A stretch of 64,000 nucleotides of DNA, taken from the NCBI GenBank assembly GCA_019787685.1, contig JAHNUO010000001.1, forward strand, positions 1,178,001 through 1,242,000, read 5' to 3'. Below, one piece after another: positions 46,302 to 56,353 of the stretch. Positions within the stretch are counted from its first letter, which is position 1; every line of letters starts with the position of its first letter. The translations under genes and the position numbers were made by a program. Source of the DNA: Chiua virens. Its lineage: Eukaryota > Basidiomycota > Agaricomycetes > Boletales > Boletaceae. Below the pieces are notes generated by a model. The model ran no database searches, had not been told where the DNA came from, and saw only the letters and a list, made by a program, of their open reading frames with translations.

Positions 46302-48420
46302 TTATACATCATGATAGTCGAAGGGAAACCGGTGGGGAAGGAGAGGGGGACGACCAAAGTAATCATAAAACGTCTGGATGTAAAAAAAACACGCCCGCGA
46401 CATGACCTCGTATACTTCTACATATTTCGATCCCGGTATCAAATTGGTGTTCGAAAAAGAAGGGTGAGCATCCGGCCAGGTGGAGAGAAGTAGACAGAAT
46501 GCGTTGAGGACCTGCTCGTTGTCAGAGAAACTGTCCGTGAATCCATGATTGCTAGCTTTGGATGGCAGAGGCTCTGACCAAAGCATGAGCCCAGAGCTGC
46601 CCGGGAAAATACCGCAGATGAAGCTCAGTCGTTCGGAACGATGTTCAGCCCAGAGGCGAGGATTAAGAGCTTGGTCGAGAGCACAAAGCTCGTATCGCCA
46701 GCCAGTCTCGTACAACTCCCATAAAATAGCTTTGATGAGACGGGTCGGGGGGTTGGTCAGCGAGGCGATTGGAATTAATTTGCCCCGCCATTCCACCTGT
46801 TCCTTGGGTGCAAGATTCGATCCTTGCGATGTCAGGGCAGCGAATTCTTCCCCAAACGCTTCCAGCACGGCCAGCTTACTAGATTTGCTGCTCGTGGCTG
46901 CGCCTTCCATGTCCTCCTTGAAGGGCACGCCATTGAGAATCTCCCTCCACTGTTGGGGAGATGGGAAGCGGGCGGGGGGGCTGTGATCGAGCCGACTAAT
47001 CCACAGCGCGCGAATCGCAAGCCAGTTCGTCATGAAGCGTTGGCGACGTTCGGGGGACGGTGACGAGATAAGCAGAGGTGGTTCGGGGACACGATACCCC
47101 TGATCCACCAAACCTTTCTTCACCCTGGACGGGTCTTTGTCGATGCGTTTCAACGCGTCGACCCAAACCTGGAAGGCTAGCGGCATCTCGGGCACCTGCA
47201 GCTCTACCCACTTGTTGCGACCTGCGGAAATTGCTTCACAGCAGGTTAGCCCACGCCGTATCGATAATGTCGGTAGACATTGACATGACCTACCTGACTG
47301 GGGTCCAGGTCGAGTGTGCTTCTGCTTCTTCTCTGCTCTCCTGGACTTAGCTTGAGTGGGCATTTTACCTGCTTGCGAGGAAAGCTGAGGGGTGGACGAA
47401 TCTGAAATGCTGGGCTTCTGGTTGTAAGAAGGTGTATAGGCGCGCCGAGTGTGAAAGTGACGATCGAAGCCCCCTTTTCCGAGATACAGGTTTGCAAAGG
47501 GTTGGACGGATCTGCCAGCTTCGGCGTACATGCCACGGATGATATCGTCGGGAAACGTGAACCTGACATGCTTCTCGATGTTCGTGTCCGGAGTGATTGA
47601 GAGGCGGGGACGGATCAACCACACTGGCACACCCACGTGGAACAGGTCGTCGCAGGTTTTCGTGTCTTGCGTGAAGCATCCCATCCAGTGGGATCGGACA
47701 GGAAGGGGGGGGACCAGACGGGTAGGCGATATGAGGTTGAACATAAGTAACGTAGTCGATGAACGCCATGATGTCGAGGAAGTACCGTTGGGCTTCGGCG
47801 ACGAAAACAATGATATCACGGTATGTAAGCGGGTGAGTGAGGAGCAACATAGTGTCGTGTTTCAGGCTCTGGATCATCCTACTTGCAATGTCCTGCTTGT
47901 CACCACGGGTGTTCTTCCATGCCTGGTGGCGCTCAGACGCAATCTGATGCAAAGAAACGACGCCGACTGCCTTTTCTTGCTTCAGCTTCCCAACTTGAAA
48001 GGCGGCGTGAGGAAGAGGTTCGAAGTCTTCCGGCGTGGGGCGATACCACGCCCATAACAAAGGGTCGGGCGGTGAGTAGTGCTCCTTGCGACGGATGCAG
48101 ACAGCATAACAAAATTCTTTACTGTATGTCTGCGGCCATTGAAAACAATCCGCTGTACCAAATCGCCCATCTGCTCGAGCCCGCAGTTCCTCTTCGTTGT
48201 TATGGGGTTCGGGGACGAAGGTCATGTTGGGCGAGGTGTAGACGGTTGTGGCTGCATCATGTCCGGTGGCGATCGATTTGGCGTCCAAGGAATTGTACGT
48301 AGCTGGTAGATTGCGTGGGTTTTGATCCGAACATAAGGTATGAGAAGACTTACCATCATGAGCGCGAGTTTGGGGAGCAAATTTCGAGGTCATATCAGTA
48401 ATGGCTAGAATATGGGTCAA
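46302..48420 (-). pseudogene. Large Agaricomycete-specific protein of unknown function, frameshifted in a C8 run
   Basis: The N-terminal part (from about 48420) contains WPQTYSKEFCYAVCIRRKEH, PPDPLLWAWYRPTPEDFEP and HDTMLLLTHPLTYRDIIVFV. The C-terminal part contains WMGCFTQDTKTCDDLFHVG, VPVWLIRPR and FTFPDDIIRGMY. These match one continuous protein type that I remember as dispersed, multicopy and function-unknown in mushroom genomes, but here they lie in two frames. The switch falls at a run of eight G on the plus strand (47705-47712, C8 in the coding sense). Seven C would keep one frame through SGPPLPVRSHWMGCF. The gene is therefore either broken or affected by a homopolymer sequencing error. 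At least one further intron lies near 47240-47295. The exact start is unclear. Confidence 0.6.
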
Positions 48421-48568
48421 GATCGTGCCGATGGACCAGGGATTAGGTACAGTACCAGTATTGACAAAGAGTCTAAGGCTGTATCCACCAGAGGTGCGAG
48501 ATCTGTGTGCGGCGACGAGGTAGTGGGAAGAAGGATTTCAAACGGAAAGAGCTTCGACCGCGAATTCG

Positions 48569-48775
48569 ACCGCGAATCGAGTGACTCAGGGGGGTTGAAG
48601 GCCCTTGGCGATGGGGCGGCCCTATGGACACAAAGTCCAAAAGCGTTCTGTGCGCGACACGAAGTCAACACAAAGAGAGATCGAGCGGCGCAAAGCCAAC
48701 TCAGTGAGGATTCCGGGACGAGGGGGCGAGGCTGCGATGAACGTCGTCCAGGTGCAGAGGCGTCACGCGAAGACA
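48569..48775 (+). repeat. Inner inverted-repeat arm R2, with locally inverted 38-bp segment
   Basis: From 48607 on this matches the inverse complement of 49327-49489 almost perfectly over about 165 bp, including GGGGCGGCCCTATGGACAC and the CGTCCAGGTGCAGAGGCG end. The preceding 38 bp (48569-48606, ending GGGGTTGAAGGCCCTT) are instead in the same orientation as the equivalent segment of R3 (49489-49524). R2 is thus rearranged relative to R1, R3 and R4. Confidence 0.7.
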
Positions 48776-49325
48776 GTCCTGAGGGGTAACGAGGCAGAGA
48801 GTATCAGGAAGGGTTCGAATGTAAGCGGGGGGTGGGAGGTGTAGATCTGAATTAAAACCAAGTAGCTATATAGGTTGAGACGGGTCTATTGTCTGATTCA
48901 ATTATTGCCGATGGACGTGTGGACCGTGTGGACGCATTATTTGTTGTTGTTGTTGCTTGTTTTCTACAAGCGTTGGGAACGTCTCAGTATACCCACAGAT
49001 CCTTGACTCCCGCGTTACGGATCATCGATCATCGATCACACTGGTCACACGTTGCCTCCTCCATCCCGCCCTCTGGATATATCCGAACGACCCATTGTAG
49101 AAGGGATTCAGTAGGCTGAAGTGGGTCACCCGGTAAGTGATGTGCCCTTGAATCGTAAGCAATAAGGGCTCGTAGGCTCGTACTAACCACCGACGTCTGC
49201 CATCCTGGAAGGTCCCTTCAAGGCCGACGTCTATCGCCATCGTTGACGAGATTGCCGCTCCCACGCCGCCGCCGCCGCCGCCTTGTCCCTCGGATCGGAT
49301 TACTGTTACTCCTCAAGATTGTCTC
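48776..49325. other. Spacer between inner arms R2 and R3
   Basis: About 550 bp without a credible gene. It contains a GTT/GTTG-rich tract near 48940-48960 and a short palindromic ATCATCGATCATCGATC near 49021-49038. Because it is flanked by long inverted arms it would form the loop of a large hairpin. Confidence 0.4.
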
Positions 49326-49531
49326 CGCGCGACGCCTCTGCACCTGGACGACGTTCATCGCAGCCTCGCCCCCTCGTCCCGGAATCCTCACTGAGTTGGC
49401 TTTGCGCCGCTCGATCTCTCTTTGCGTTGACTTTGTGTCGCGCACAGAACGCTTTTGGACTTTGTGTCCATAGGGCCGCCCCATCGCCACCGCGAATCGA
49501 GCGATAGTGGGGTTGAAGGCCCTTCGAAGCC
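49326..49531 (-). repeat. Inner inverted-repeat arm R3
   Basis: This is the inverse complement of R2 (about 165 bp, near-identical) and a diverged relative of R1/R4, ending GGGGTTGAAGGCCCTTCGAAG. R3 keeps the segment order seen in R4, so R2 is the rearranged arm. Confidence 0.7.
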
Positions 49532-49559
49532 CTTTCTCCTCGATCCCTTTCTCCTCCTC

Positions 49560-49900
49560 GTTCACTTCCTCGAAGGTAGGTACAGTGTTACTGCACTCCT
49601 CCCCATCAAACTCATTACTATCCAGTGTCGTCGATATGTAACGCCCCGGTGTCTAATAGGGTCACCTTCCTCGGACCACGGACCTCGCTGAGCTGGCTTT
49701 GTGCCGCTCGAATCTTTCTGTGATGATCTCGTGTCGAACTTAGAAGCGCTTTCCCCCTTCAACCCTGTCCTCATCTATTTCATCGAAGTAAGTACAGTAT
49801 CAAAGTCACTTTGTTATTGTGCTTCCCCCGCGGTACTCCATCCTTAGCTCATCGATATCCCTCTATCTGCTGGGGTCACCCCATGGACCTCGCTTCGTGC
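49560..49900 (-). repeat. Decayed tandem copies of the R3 end
   Basis: Downstream of R3 the DNA repeats itself in weakened form. CTTCCTCGAAGGTAGGTACA (about 49564-49583) recurs as TTTCATCGAAGTAAGTACA (about 49780-49798), and GAGCTGGCTTTGTGCCGCTC (about 49690-49709) recurs from GAGTTGGCTTTGCGCCGCTC (about 49393-49412). A third partial trace is GGACCTCGCTTCGTGCAC near 49884. The period is roughly 215-300 bp. Confidence 0.5.
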
Positions 49901-49966
49901 ACTCCATCAAGTGTAAGCACTCCATCAAAGTAAAGCTGCCATTGTGTTAATACTTCTTTTGATACG

Positions 49967-51505
49967 TTAATTAGCTCCTTCGAGTTCAACGAATCTTTGG
50001 CGCACGATCCAATCCTGGATCTCATTCAAATGTAAGTTCTCCGTCTGATCTTGCCTCAGACTTGCGATCATATCCTTTGCCTTGATGTAGTCCATACGCC
50101 ACGATGTGGGTATGACCTCGTGCTTCTCCCTCCGACCTTCGGAATATTCTCCGACCGCTGCAGCGATCGCTGCTACTCCCAGCGCGAAGAGGTTGTCGAG
50201 TGCCGGATGAGGGTTGTTAGGATCGAGATATCTCCATAACTCCGGTGAGTGAACAAATAAATGTTCGATCACCATATCCTGAAAGAATGGTACGGTGAAG
50301 AGGGGAGAATTGGGTCCGTTGCGTAGGTGGTCGTAGTTCAGCGATTGTATGATTTCATTTGCCCTCGCAGACCGGTGAGCAATGGCTTCTTCTGGTGGGC
50401 AGCTAGCTTCCCCCCACTCAAGCCTTTTTCGCAGGCCGAGAGTGGAGTTGACGTGCGGCTCCACATAATTCTTCCATTTCTGGAGAATTTCGCTGGTCGG
50501 CCGGACAGCCTCCTTGCGCACTTTCTTCGTAGTTGCAGACGTGAGCTGTGCCTTGGAGGTACCCAAGATGGTTTGTTTCGCGTTGTTCATGGCGTCCGTA
50601 ATTTCGTTGTTTCGCCCACTATCCGTCATCACTGCCTCCACCCTGACCATTCTTTCTCGGATGTAGTTTTTGACGCGGTTATACATCAGCTGAATAGCGG
50701 TGGGGGAAAGGTTCACAACAGGCAGCTCAGCAGGTGCCTTGCTGCCGCCATTATTGTCACCACCACTGTCGTCGTCGCCGCCGCCGCCGCCGCCGCAAGC
50801 CTGGACGGTACGTATTTCGTATTTCTTGCTTAATTTGTTAATATATTGCCAGGTTGAAATGTTTCGACGACTCACCCGCTTTTTACTTGGAACGGCAGGG
50901 GTAATGGACGAAGATGCGATGGTAGGGTTTATATCGTCGCCCCGTTCATCGTTGTTGACGTTGATGGGTGCGGGATTCCCAAGGGCGACAGGGCTCAAGG
51001 TCGCACAAGTGTAATGAACGGGATAGTTAATCGGATGGTGGGCGACAGGTTTAGTGTGAAAGTGAATGGGGGGGGGAACAAGGTGAGCGGATTGAGCGTA
51101 GTGAATGGGAAGCTCGGGGCGATAATAAACGGGGGGGATTTGATGGGCAATAGACTGAGTATACTGGAGATCCCATTCACTAGGTCCCGTGTGCGCATGG
51201 GTATGGATGGGATTTTCGGGGGCGACAATACGGTTGGCATGGGCTTGAATCGGATCCCGGGGGGCTGGGAACCATTCAATCCCATCACCTGTCAATTCGA
51301 TATCGGCGTTGATGTTGGAAGCGGTTGCAAGCTGTGGCTCGAGGGTGGGATCCTGGAGGTCAACATCACGGTTTGTGTTTCCACTACTGGCTGGAATGTC
51401 TGGCGATGGGTCCGATGGATACTGATAGTAATACTGAACAATACTTTATACACATTGGTGCGCAGTGACGCGTAACATACGTACCTGGGAGGTGGTGTGC
51501 GCCAT
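49967..51505 (-). CDS. DUF6532-like protein of the mobile element
   Basis: The best model starts at the ATG at 51505 (MAHTTSQ), splices through a short intron (GTACGT to TTCAG) in phase to YYYQYPSDPSPDIPASS, and then runs as a single open frame to 49967. The N-terminal third is Pro/His/Tyr-rich and low complexity. A Gly/Asp repeat tract (GGGGGGDDDSGGDNNGG) precedes the globular part, which contains ALDNLFALGVAAIAAAVGEY after LFTVPFFQDMVIEHLF. That pattern resembles the DUF6532 domain, widespread and multicopy in Agaricomycetes. Function is unknown and I infer none. It is intact. Confidence 0.65.
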
Positions 51506-51676
51506 CGTGATCAGTGTCAGTGTAAGTCGAAGGATCCCATTCGGTATATGGCATTAAGATAAAATGAAAACATACACCAATAGGCATACACAAACTTGAT
51601 TTGGAATAGAAAGTAAGATTACAACAGAAGGGACACCGCGGGTGAGGATAGCGGTAATGTATCCCCTTTAAATCCC

Positions 51677-52613
51677 TCAGACGAGTCGAACATCCTCCGA
51701 ATCGCTAAATCCGCTCAAGTCTGAATCCTCCGAACCATGGGATACATGTCGCTCAACACTGCCTCCTTCAAACAGATCTGAAAGTCGTAGACCAATCACG
51801 TCCTGTATTTGACCCACGTGTGCCTCAGAAACCGCCAACGCCGTAAGCCGCTCCACACGAGTGTCCTCGTAAAATTGCTTACTATCTTCGACATCTTCTT
51901 TACCGCGGGGATTGAGGACTCGATGAAATATATCAAGGCATGCCCCACTAGCAGCGTGGGCGCCTTCATGCTGGTCATGCATACTGGCCAAAAAGACCAT
52001 ATGCTTCTCCGAGGATCTTATTTCTGCCTTCGCGAGTGCAAGCCGTAGGGCAATGCACTCATGATCCGCCCGTTTGGCTTCAAGTGCCGACATCAAAATG
52101 GTTTCGGGCATGGCAGAAAGGGCCTGAATAAACCCTTCTTTCTCCTATTTGGATGTGAGCTAGTTGACGGGCCCGCGCAATGCAACGTACCTGCTCTACT
52201 TCATCAAGCGTTACATCGGTGGGGGACATTATCCCCAGTGATTGTGCTGCATAGTGCAGCGCAGGGGGGACAGGTCCTTTTCCCCTGGGGATGTAAGGGT
52301 GGTAATGGTATTGTCGCTTCGGATTGGATGAGGAATGAGACGGAAGCCGTTTCTTTCGACGATTGTCAGGAGGAGAAGAGGGAGGTGTCGTCTCAGGGTA
52401 GCGATTGGGAGGAAAGGGATCGGGAAAGGGTTGATTGAGCTGATTGAAACGACTGTGGGAGGTCCGGGATGGGAACTTGTCGGAGGACTTCGATTGCGAA
52501 GGCACAAGGACAGGGTCATCTTCCTGTGGGCTGGGTAAGGAAGATGACATTGCTGAATCGACTGACGAGGTAAGGGAGGGACTACGAGATTCAGACTGAG
52601 CACTGAGGGGCAT
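51677..52613 (-). CDS. Coiled-coil protein of unknown function within the mobile element
   Basis: The ATG at 52613 (MPLSAQSESRSPSL) starts a Ser/Pro-rich disordered half. An intron near 52150-52200 leads to a helical, likely coiled-coil half (ETILMSALEAKRADHECIAL, LALAKAEIRSSEKHM). The protein ends with an acidic Ser/Asp tail (SEDSDLSGFSDSEDVRLV). I recognise no domain. Its position and strand match the two other genes of the 7.3 kb element. Confidence 0.55.
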
Positions 52614-52964
52614 GATATGACATTCAGACTGCGGCACTCGATGACACTTGCAATTAAGTGGTACACGAAGTGTCGGAGTTAGTATTTGAGTCTGAAAACG
52701 ACAGGTGCCATTTCACATCTGCCATGAAAGAACTCATCATGATGGTTCCCGCGACGTCGCGCCCATTTCCTCTCATGACACTCGCTCATTACCTCGTGTC
52801 GCAAATCCCACCCTCTCGTTACAGCCCTCCCTCAAGATCGACGCCTTCCGGATCATTGACATGGTCCCTCGTGCACCCATACTGGCACTCCTGGCCACCC
52901 TCAACTTGAAGACCTTGCGCCGACACTTCCTACGCCTCCTCGTCCCACGGATCATCGGCTCATA

Positions 52965-53114
52965 CCGAGTTGGCTTTGCGCCGCTCAAAGATCATCGATC
53001 TCTCTGTGTTGACTTCGTGTCGCACAGATAACGCTTTTGGACTATGTGTCCATAGGGTCGCCCCGTTGCCATCTCGAATCGAGCGACGGTGGGGTTGAAG
53101 ACTCTTTGAAGCGC
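52965..53114 (-). repeat. Inverted-repeat arm R4 (right outer)
   Basis: This is the inverse complement of R1 with about 85-90% similarity by eye, including ACTATGTGTCCATAGGGTCG and CTCGAATCGAGCGACGG. Weaker similarity to R3 continues leftward to about 52920. Confidence 0.75.
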
Positions 53115-53364
53115 CTCAGATATGCACCTTAAACCGACCCAGAGTCTGGATCGTAAGTTTTACGCCATGTACTTAAGTACTTAACACTGATTTCTCTTTC
53201 GAGCACCAAACGCATATCTAGATCCATCCACCAAAGTATGTACAACACCAAACTTGTCACATCACTAATAGACCTTCGGAGCAGCGCTACGTGAAGTTAT
53301 ACCCTCTAACCCTGTAGGACGCTTTACTGTAGTGACTACGAAGGTTAGTCTCATTTCGAAAGTA

Positions 53365-54214
53365 TCATGGATGATACATACTGTCGTTCTCCTTCCGCCA
53401 GGCGATCACGCGCTCTGCACGCAGCCAGAAACTGCCACCTGACTTCATTGACTGGCAAAACAGAACTATTCTTGGGTCATCTAACTTCCGTTTCAGCAGA
53501 TACTTGATCGCTTTGGGTTGACCTTCGATTTCATCCACCCACAGCAAAATCACCTTCAACGATTGACGTTGGAGGAGTGCCAGTAAGCAGTGAGTCGCCG
53601 TACCACTCATTCTCCGGGTCATTGACAAGTGTGTCAAGCGATTGAAATACTGAAGCCCGGTAGTAACTATCTCCCAAGCTGAGTCAATGGTCAGATCCAG
53701 ATGTGTAACACGATGGAAGGCGGGCGTGTCAGGAAGATGCACGATGCCTGTTTGAAAAAACAGAGCAGGATCGACCGAGAGGTACCTCAGGTCCGTGAGA
53801 TTATTGAGCGCGTCGAGGATGATGTAGAATTGACGAAGGCTGTTACATTCCCCATGTATAGCGAAGTTGATCAGACGAGGGCAACGTTGGAGGAGCATTG
53901 CAACAATGTCAGGGGAGACAGACGTGCCGATTTGCAGGCGTAGGACTGTCTTCGATCCCGTAGCGAGCGAAAGTAGAAGACTTTTCGCGTTGGCTTGAGA
54001 AGAGATACTGATTTTTTTGTAAAGGATAGGCTCCATCCTTACGCAGGAAGAATTTCAGCTTCATGTAAGACGCAGTTAGGAGCCCTTACCATTCTTGTAC
54101 ACGACGAGCTACCCGTGAGTACTTAGCCAGTTCACGCGGCTTTCTACTCGCTAACAAAAAAACCATTTTCTCTACCTCCTCGGGCAGATCCCTTCTGTTG
54201 GAAGCCCTAGCCAT
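53365..54214 (-). CDS. F-box/LRR-like protein typical of mushroom genomes
   Basis: The first exon (from 54214) encodes MARASNRRDLPEEVEKMVFL and RELAKYSRVARRVQEW, an F-box-like head. It splices in phase (TG|G) to MEPILYKKISISSQANAKSL and a leucine-rich region of about 200 residues with repeats such as RCPRLINFAIHGECNSL, TDLRYLSVDPALFF and RVTHLDLTIDSAWEI. The protein is complete, ending NDSMYHP. Such proteins are greatly expanded in Agaricomycetes and are presumed SCF adaptors or relatives; the target is unknown. It lies inside the island, outside the R1-R4 unit. Confidence 0.65.
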
Positions 54215-54829
54215 AACGATGAAAGGTGGGGGACGGAGGGTGTGCACTGTGAGTAGACCTCGGGAATGAAAAGGTAGGGATTTATTGTGTTCGATGTACT
54301 GGAAAATTTTGAATTCTATTCAGTCGCTTCGCTGGTTAGGGCCTGTCGCCAAACACCTGATTTCTTCTGTTTTCAGACGACAAGAGGAGGCTCTGGTATA
54401 CCCATGGCCGTGTTATCCGGTGGCGTTGCCCGGCAGCAATTCAGGCGCCCTTCCACTATAGTACATCAAGAAGGCACTGTGATGGCCACGGTCATGCAAT
54501 GTTTTGAGACAAGCGGAAGCCTTCGGTATTGCCATGGCCGTGTCATTTGGTGGCGCTGTCCGGCAGACGTCCTTCCATTTCAGTACATCAAGAAAACATT
54601 GGTATGGCCATGGCCATGCCATGCGTGTGGCGCGGCCCGGAAGCGACGCTAACACAGCTCCTTCCATTTCGGGTGGAGAGGCTCAACGGCCATGGTCGTC
54701 CAATGTGTGCGTGGCGTTCTCGCGGATAATGAAATTTGTCCAGTGAATACGTTCTTAAATATCTTGAGAATATTGTCGTGCATCGTTGACCTCCACTCTT
54801 AGACTGTTATCTTCGTCTCGCCCTGAACA
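54215..54829. other. Intergenic region holding a minisatellite
   Basis: The central part (54390-54710) is the tandem repeat listed next. The last 90 bases are AT-richer and probably the promoter of the downstream DUF6698-like gene. I see no gene. Confidence 0.45.
54390..54710 (+). repeat. Minisatellite, about 2.5 copies of a 125-130 bp unit
   Basis: Copy 1 begins at GGTATACCCATGGCCGTGTT (about 54395) and copy 2 at GGTATTGCCATGGCCGTGTC (about 54524). Shared blocks are GGTGGCGTTGCCCGGCAG versus GGTGGCGCTGTCCGGCAG, CCTTCCA, and AGTACATCAAGAA. A third partial copy starts near 54655 (CTCCTTCCATTTCG). Copies also contain internal ATGGCCATGGCCATG-like palindromes. Confidence 0.75.
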
Positions 54830-56353
54830 ATGTCAAGTGCAGATGACTCCCCGTCCCAGACCATTGATACTACTCTTTTGATGCAACAAGTGGCACGTCT
54901 TATCGCTTTGCAAGACCGTAGCCTGAATACTCGCAACCTCCAGTACAGATCTGAATTGCAGAGTATCTTGCAATTGTTCTGTGTGCTCGTTGACCTGACC
55001 TTTTTTTTTTGGTAGTGTTCAAAGTTTTCGTTATAAAGGACGACTCATCAGACGCCTTGTGTCTCTCCACGACAGTGTCAATGACATGTTGGCGGAGGCA
55101 GACCGACGAGCCCATGTTGCCAACGCGAACATTGTGAATCACACGGATGCGTGCGTTTTGTTTTACATTTAGTTTCTTATCAGTGTGATTGACGGCACGC
55201 CCAAGGGAAAACCGTTTGTACAAATCTTACAAGGAACTTATGCGGTGGATTCCCTCTATCCGTGACATCCCTCAGACAGAACTTGGCGATGCTCTACTAC
55301 AGGTCAGAAATTTATTCCCTTGGACTTTGTGCAATAGGACTGATGTAAATGCAGCTCGAACGAGGTGCTGACACCGGCCGCACTGATGATACCCACAGGC
55401 TTAAAGTATTTGTCGTGAACTGGCTCATGCAGCAGACACCAAAGCCTGAGCCTCCCCTCAGCGCTGAAGACAAGAGCGGGAGAGGGTTCTACAATGATGC
55501 GACAGGAAGTTTTCTGTGTCCAGTTGACTATGACTGGAACGTTCCCATGTGAGTGAACTCTGCGCCATAAACATTTCAATTGACAAGGCTATGTATTCCA
55601 ACAGTCACCGGCAGAATATTCGTGACTTCCATCCCGACTTTCTCGTCACCGCGCAATCTTGGCCGGCCTTCCTGTATGCTGGTGGTCAGTCAGACCCTGC
55701 CAATCTCGACAGCGGACTGTTTAAGAACGAAATTTTAGTCAAGGCATGTTCTGCACACAAATGTAGGTATCGTCATTGATTCTCCACTCCAGGCCTTCAA
55801 AGCCATCTTTATTTCTCCATCTTCCGCATTGGACGATGAGGGTCTCGAGCCAACCGCTGGAAAGAAACATCGCCGAGGTGATAGACGGACGCGGTCAAAC
55901 GTGGCCAAACTCATAGGTATGCAAACAGTTCAGCCACGCGCCATTGCCTATGTGGCTTGCCAGGTAAATTGGTCGTTTACCGTTAACATAATTAATACCG
56001 GATTTGATGCTAATGGATTACTGACTGCGTTGCAGGTTCGTTTCGCCCTGTCCTCTGCAGGTTCTTGGGCGATCGTCGATGGTGTATTTGACACCCACGA
56101 GTTCTATGAAGCCATAGTGGAGTGGTTCGAAGAAACCAAGACTGAAGAGGACAAAAATTTCGTTGACGAACTTCTGTTATGGTGGAACAGGCGAGTCCCT
56201 CAGTTACTTCGCTTCACACATGGCAATAATGAGAGCTGCCGCGGCAGGTCGGCACTCGGGCCCACCTTTTCTTTTCGAATTGAACGAGATAATTCCGCCC
56301 AAAAGTCTGTGGCAAAGTCACTGAAGAAGCGCCGTATTTCTAGTAGTAGTTAA
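54830..56353 (+). CDS. DUF6698-like protein of unknown function
   Basis: Met at 54830 starts SSADDSPSQTIDTTLLMQQV. After about three introns the recognisable core is YKELMRWIPSIRDIPQTELG, LERGADTGRTDDTHRLK, DKSGRGFYNDATGSFLCPVD, RDFHPDFLVTAQSWPAFLYA and LFKNEILVKAFKAIFISPSS. Then, after another intron, VRFALSSAGSWAIVDGVFD, FYEAIVEWFEE and LLWWNRRVPQL. This pattern is that of DUF6698, a repeated, uncharacterised Agaricomycete family. The basic tail (KSLKKRRISSSS) may be nuclear-targeting. The gene appears intact. Confidence 0.7.

Larger units (their letters stand above)
45773..53114. mobile_element. 7.3 kb inverted-repeat-bounded element carrying three lineage-specific ORFs
   Basis: Outer arms R1 and R4 are about 140-150 bp and clearly homologous in inverted orientation. 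Three genes, all on the minus strand, lie between them: 51677-52613 (coiled-coil), 49967-51505 (DUF6532-like) and 46302-48420 (large unknown, frameshifted). None is a recognisable transposase, so the unit would be non-autonomous or mobilised in trans, perhaps by the adjacent Plavaka enzyme (inference). A smaller inverted pair (R2/R3) is nested inside. Target-site duplications were not found by eye. Confidence 0.5.

Noticed and set aside
48605..48844. Matching open frames MGRPYGHKVQKRSVRDTKST at 48605-48844 (plus) and 49218-49565 (minus)
   Set aside because: Both are translations of the inverted-repeat arms R2 and R3. Their similarity reflects the repeat, not a protein family, and neither has a credible domain.
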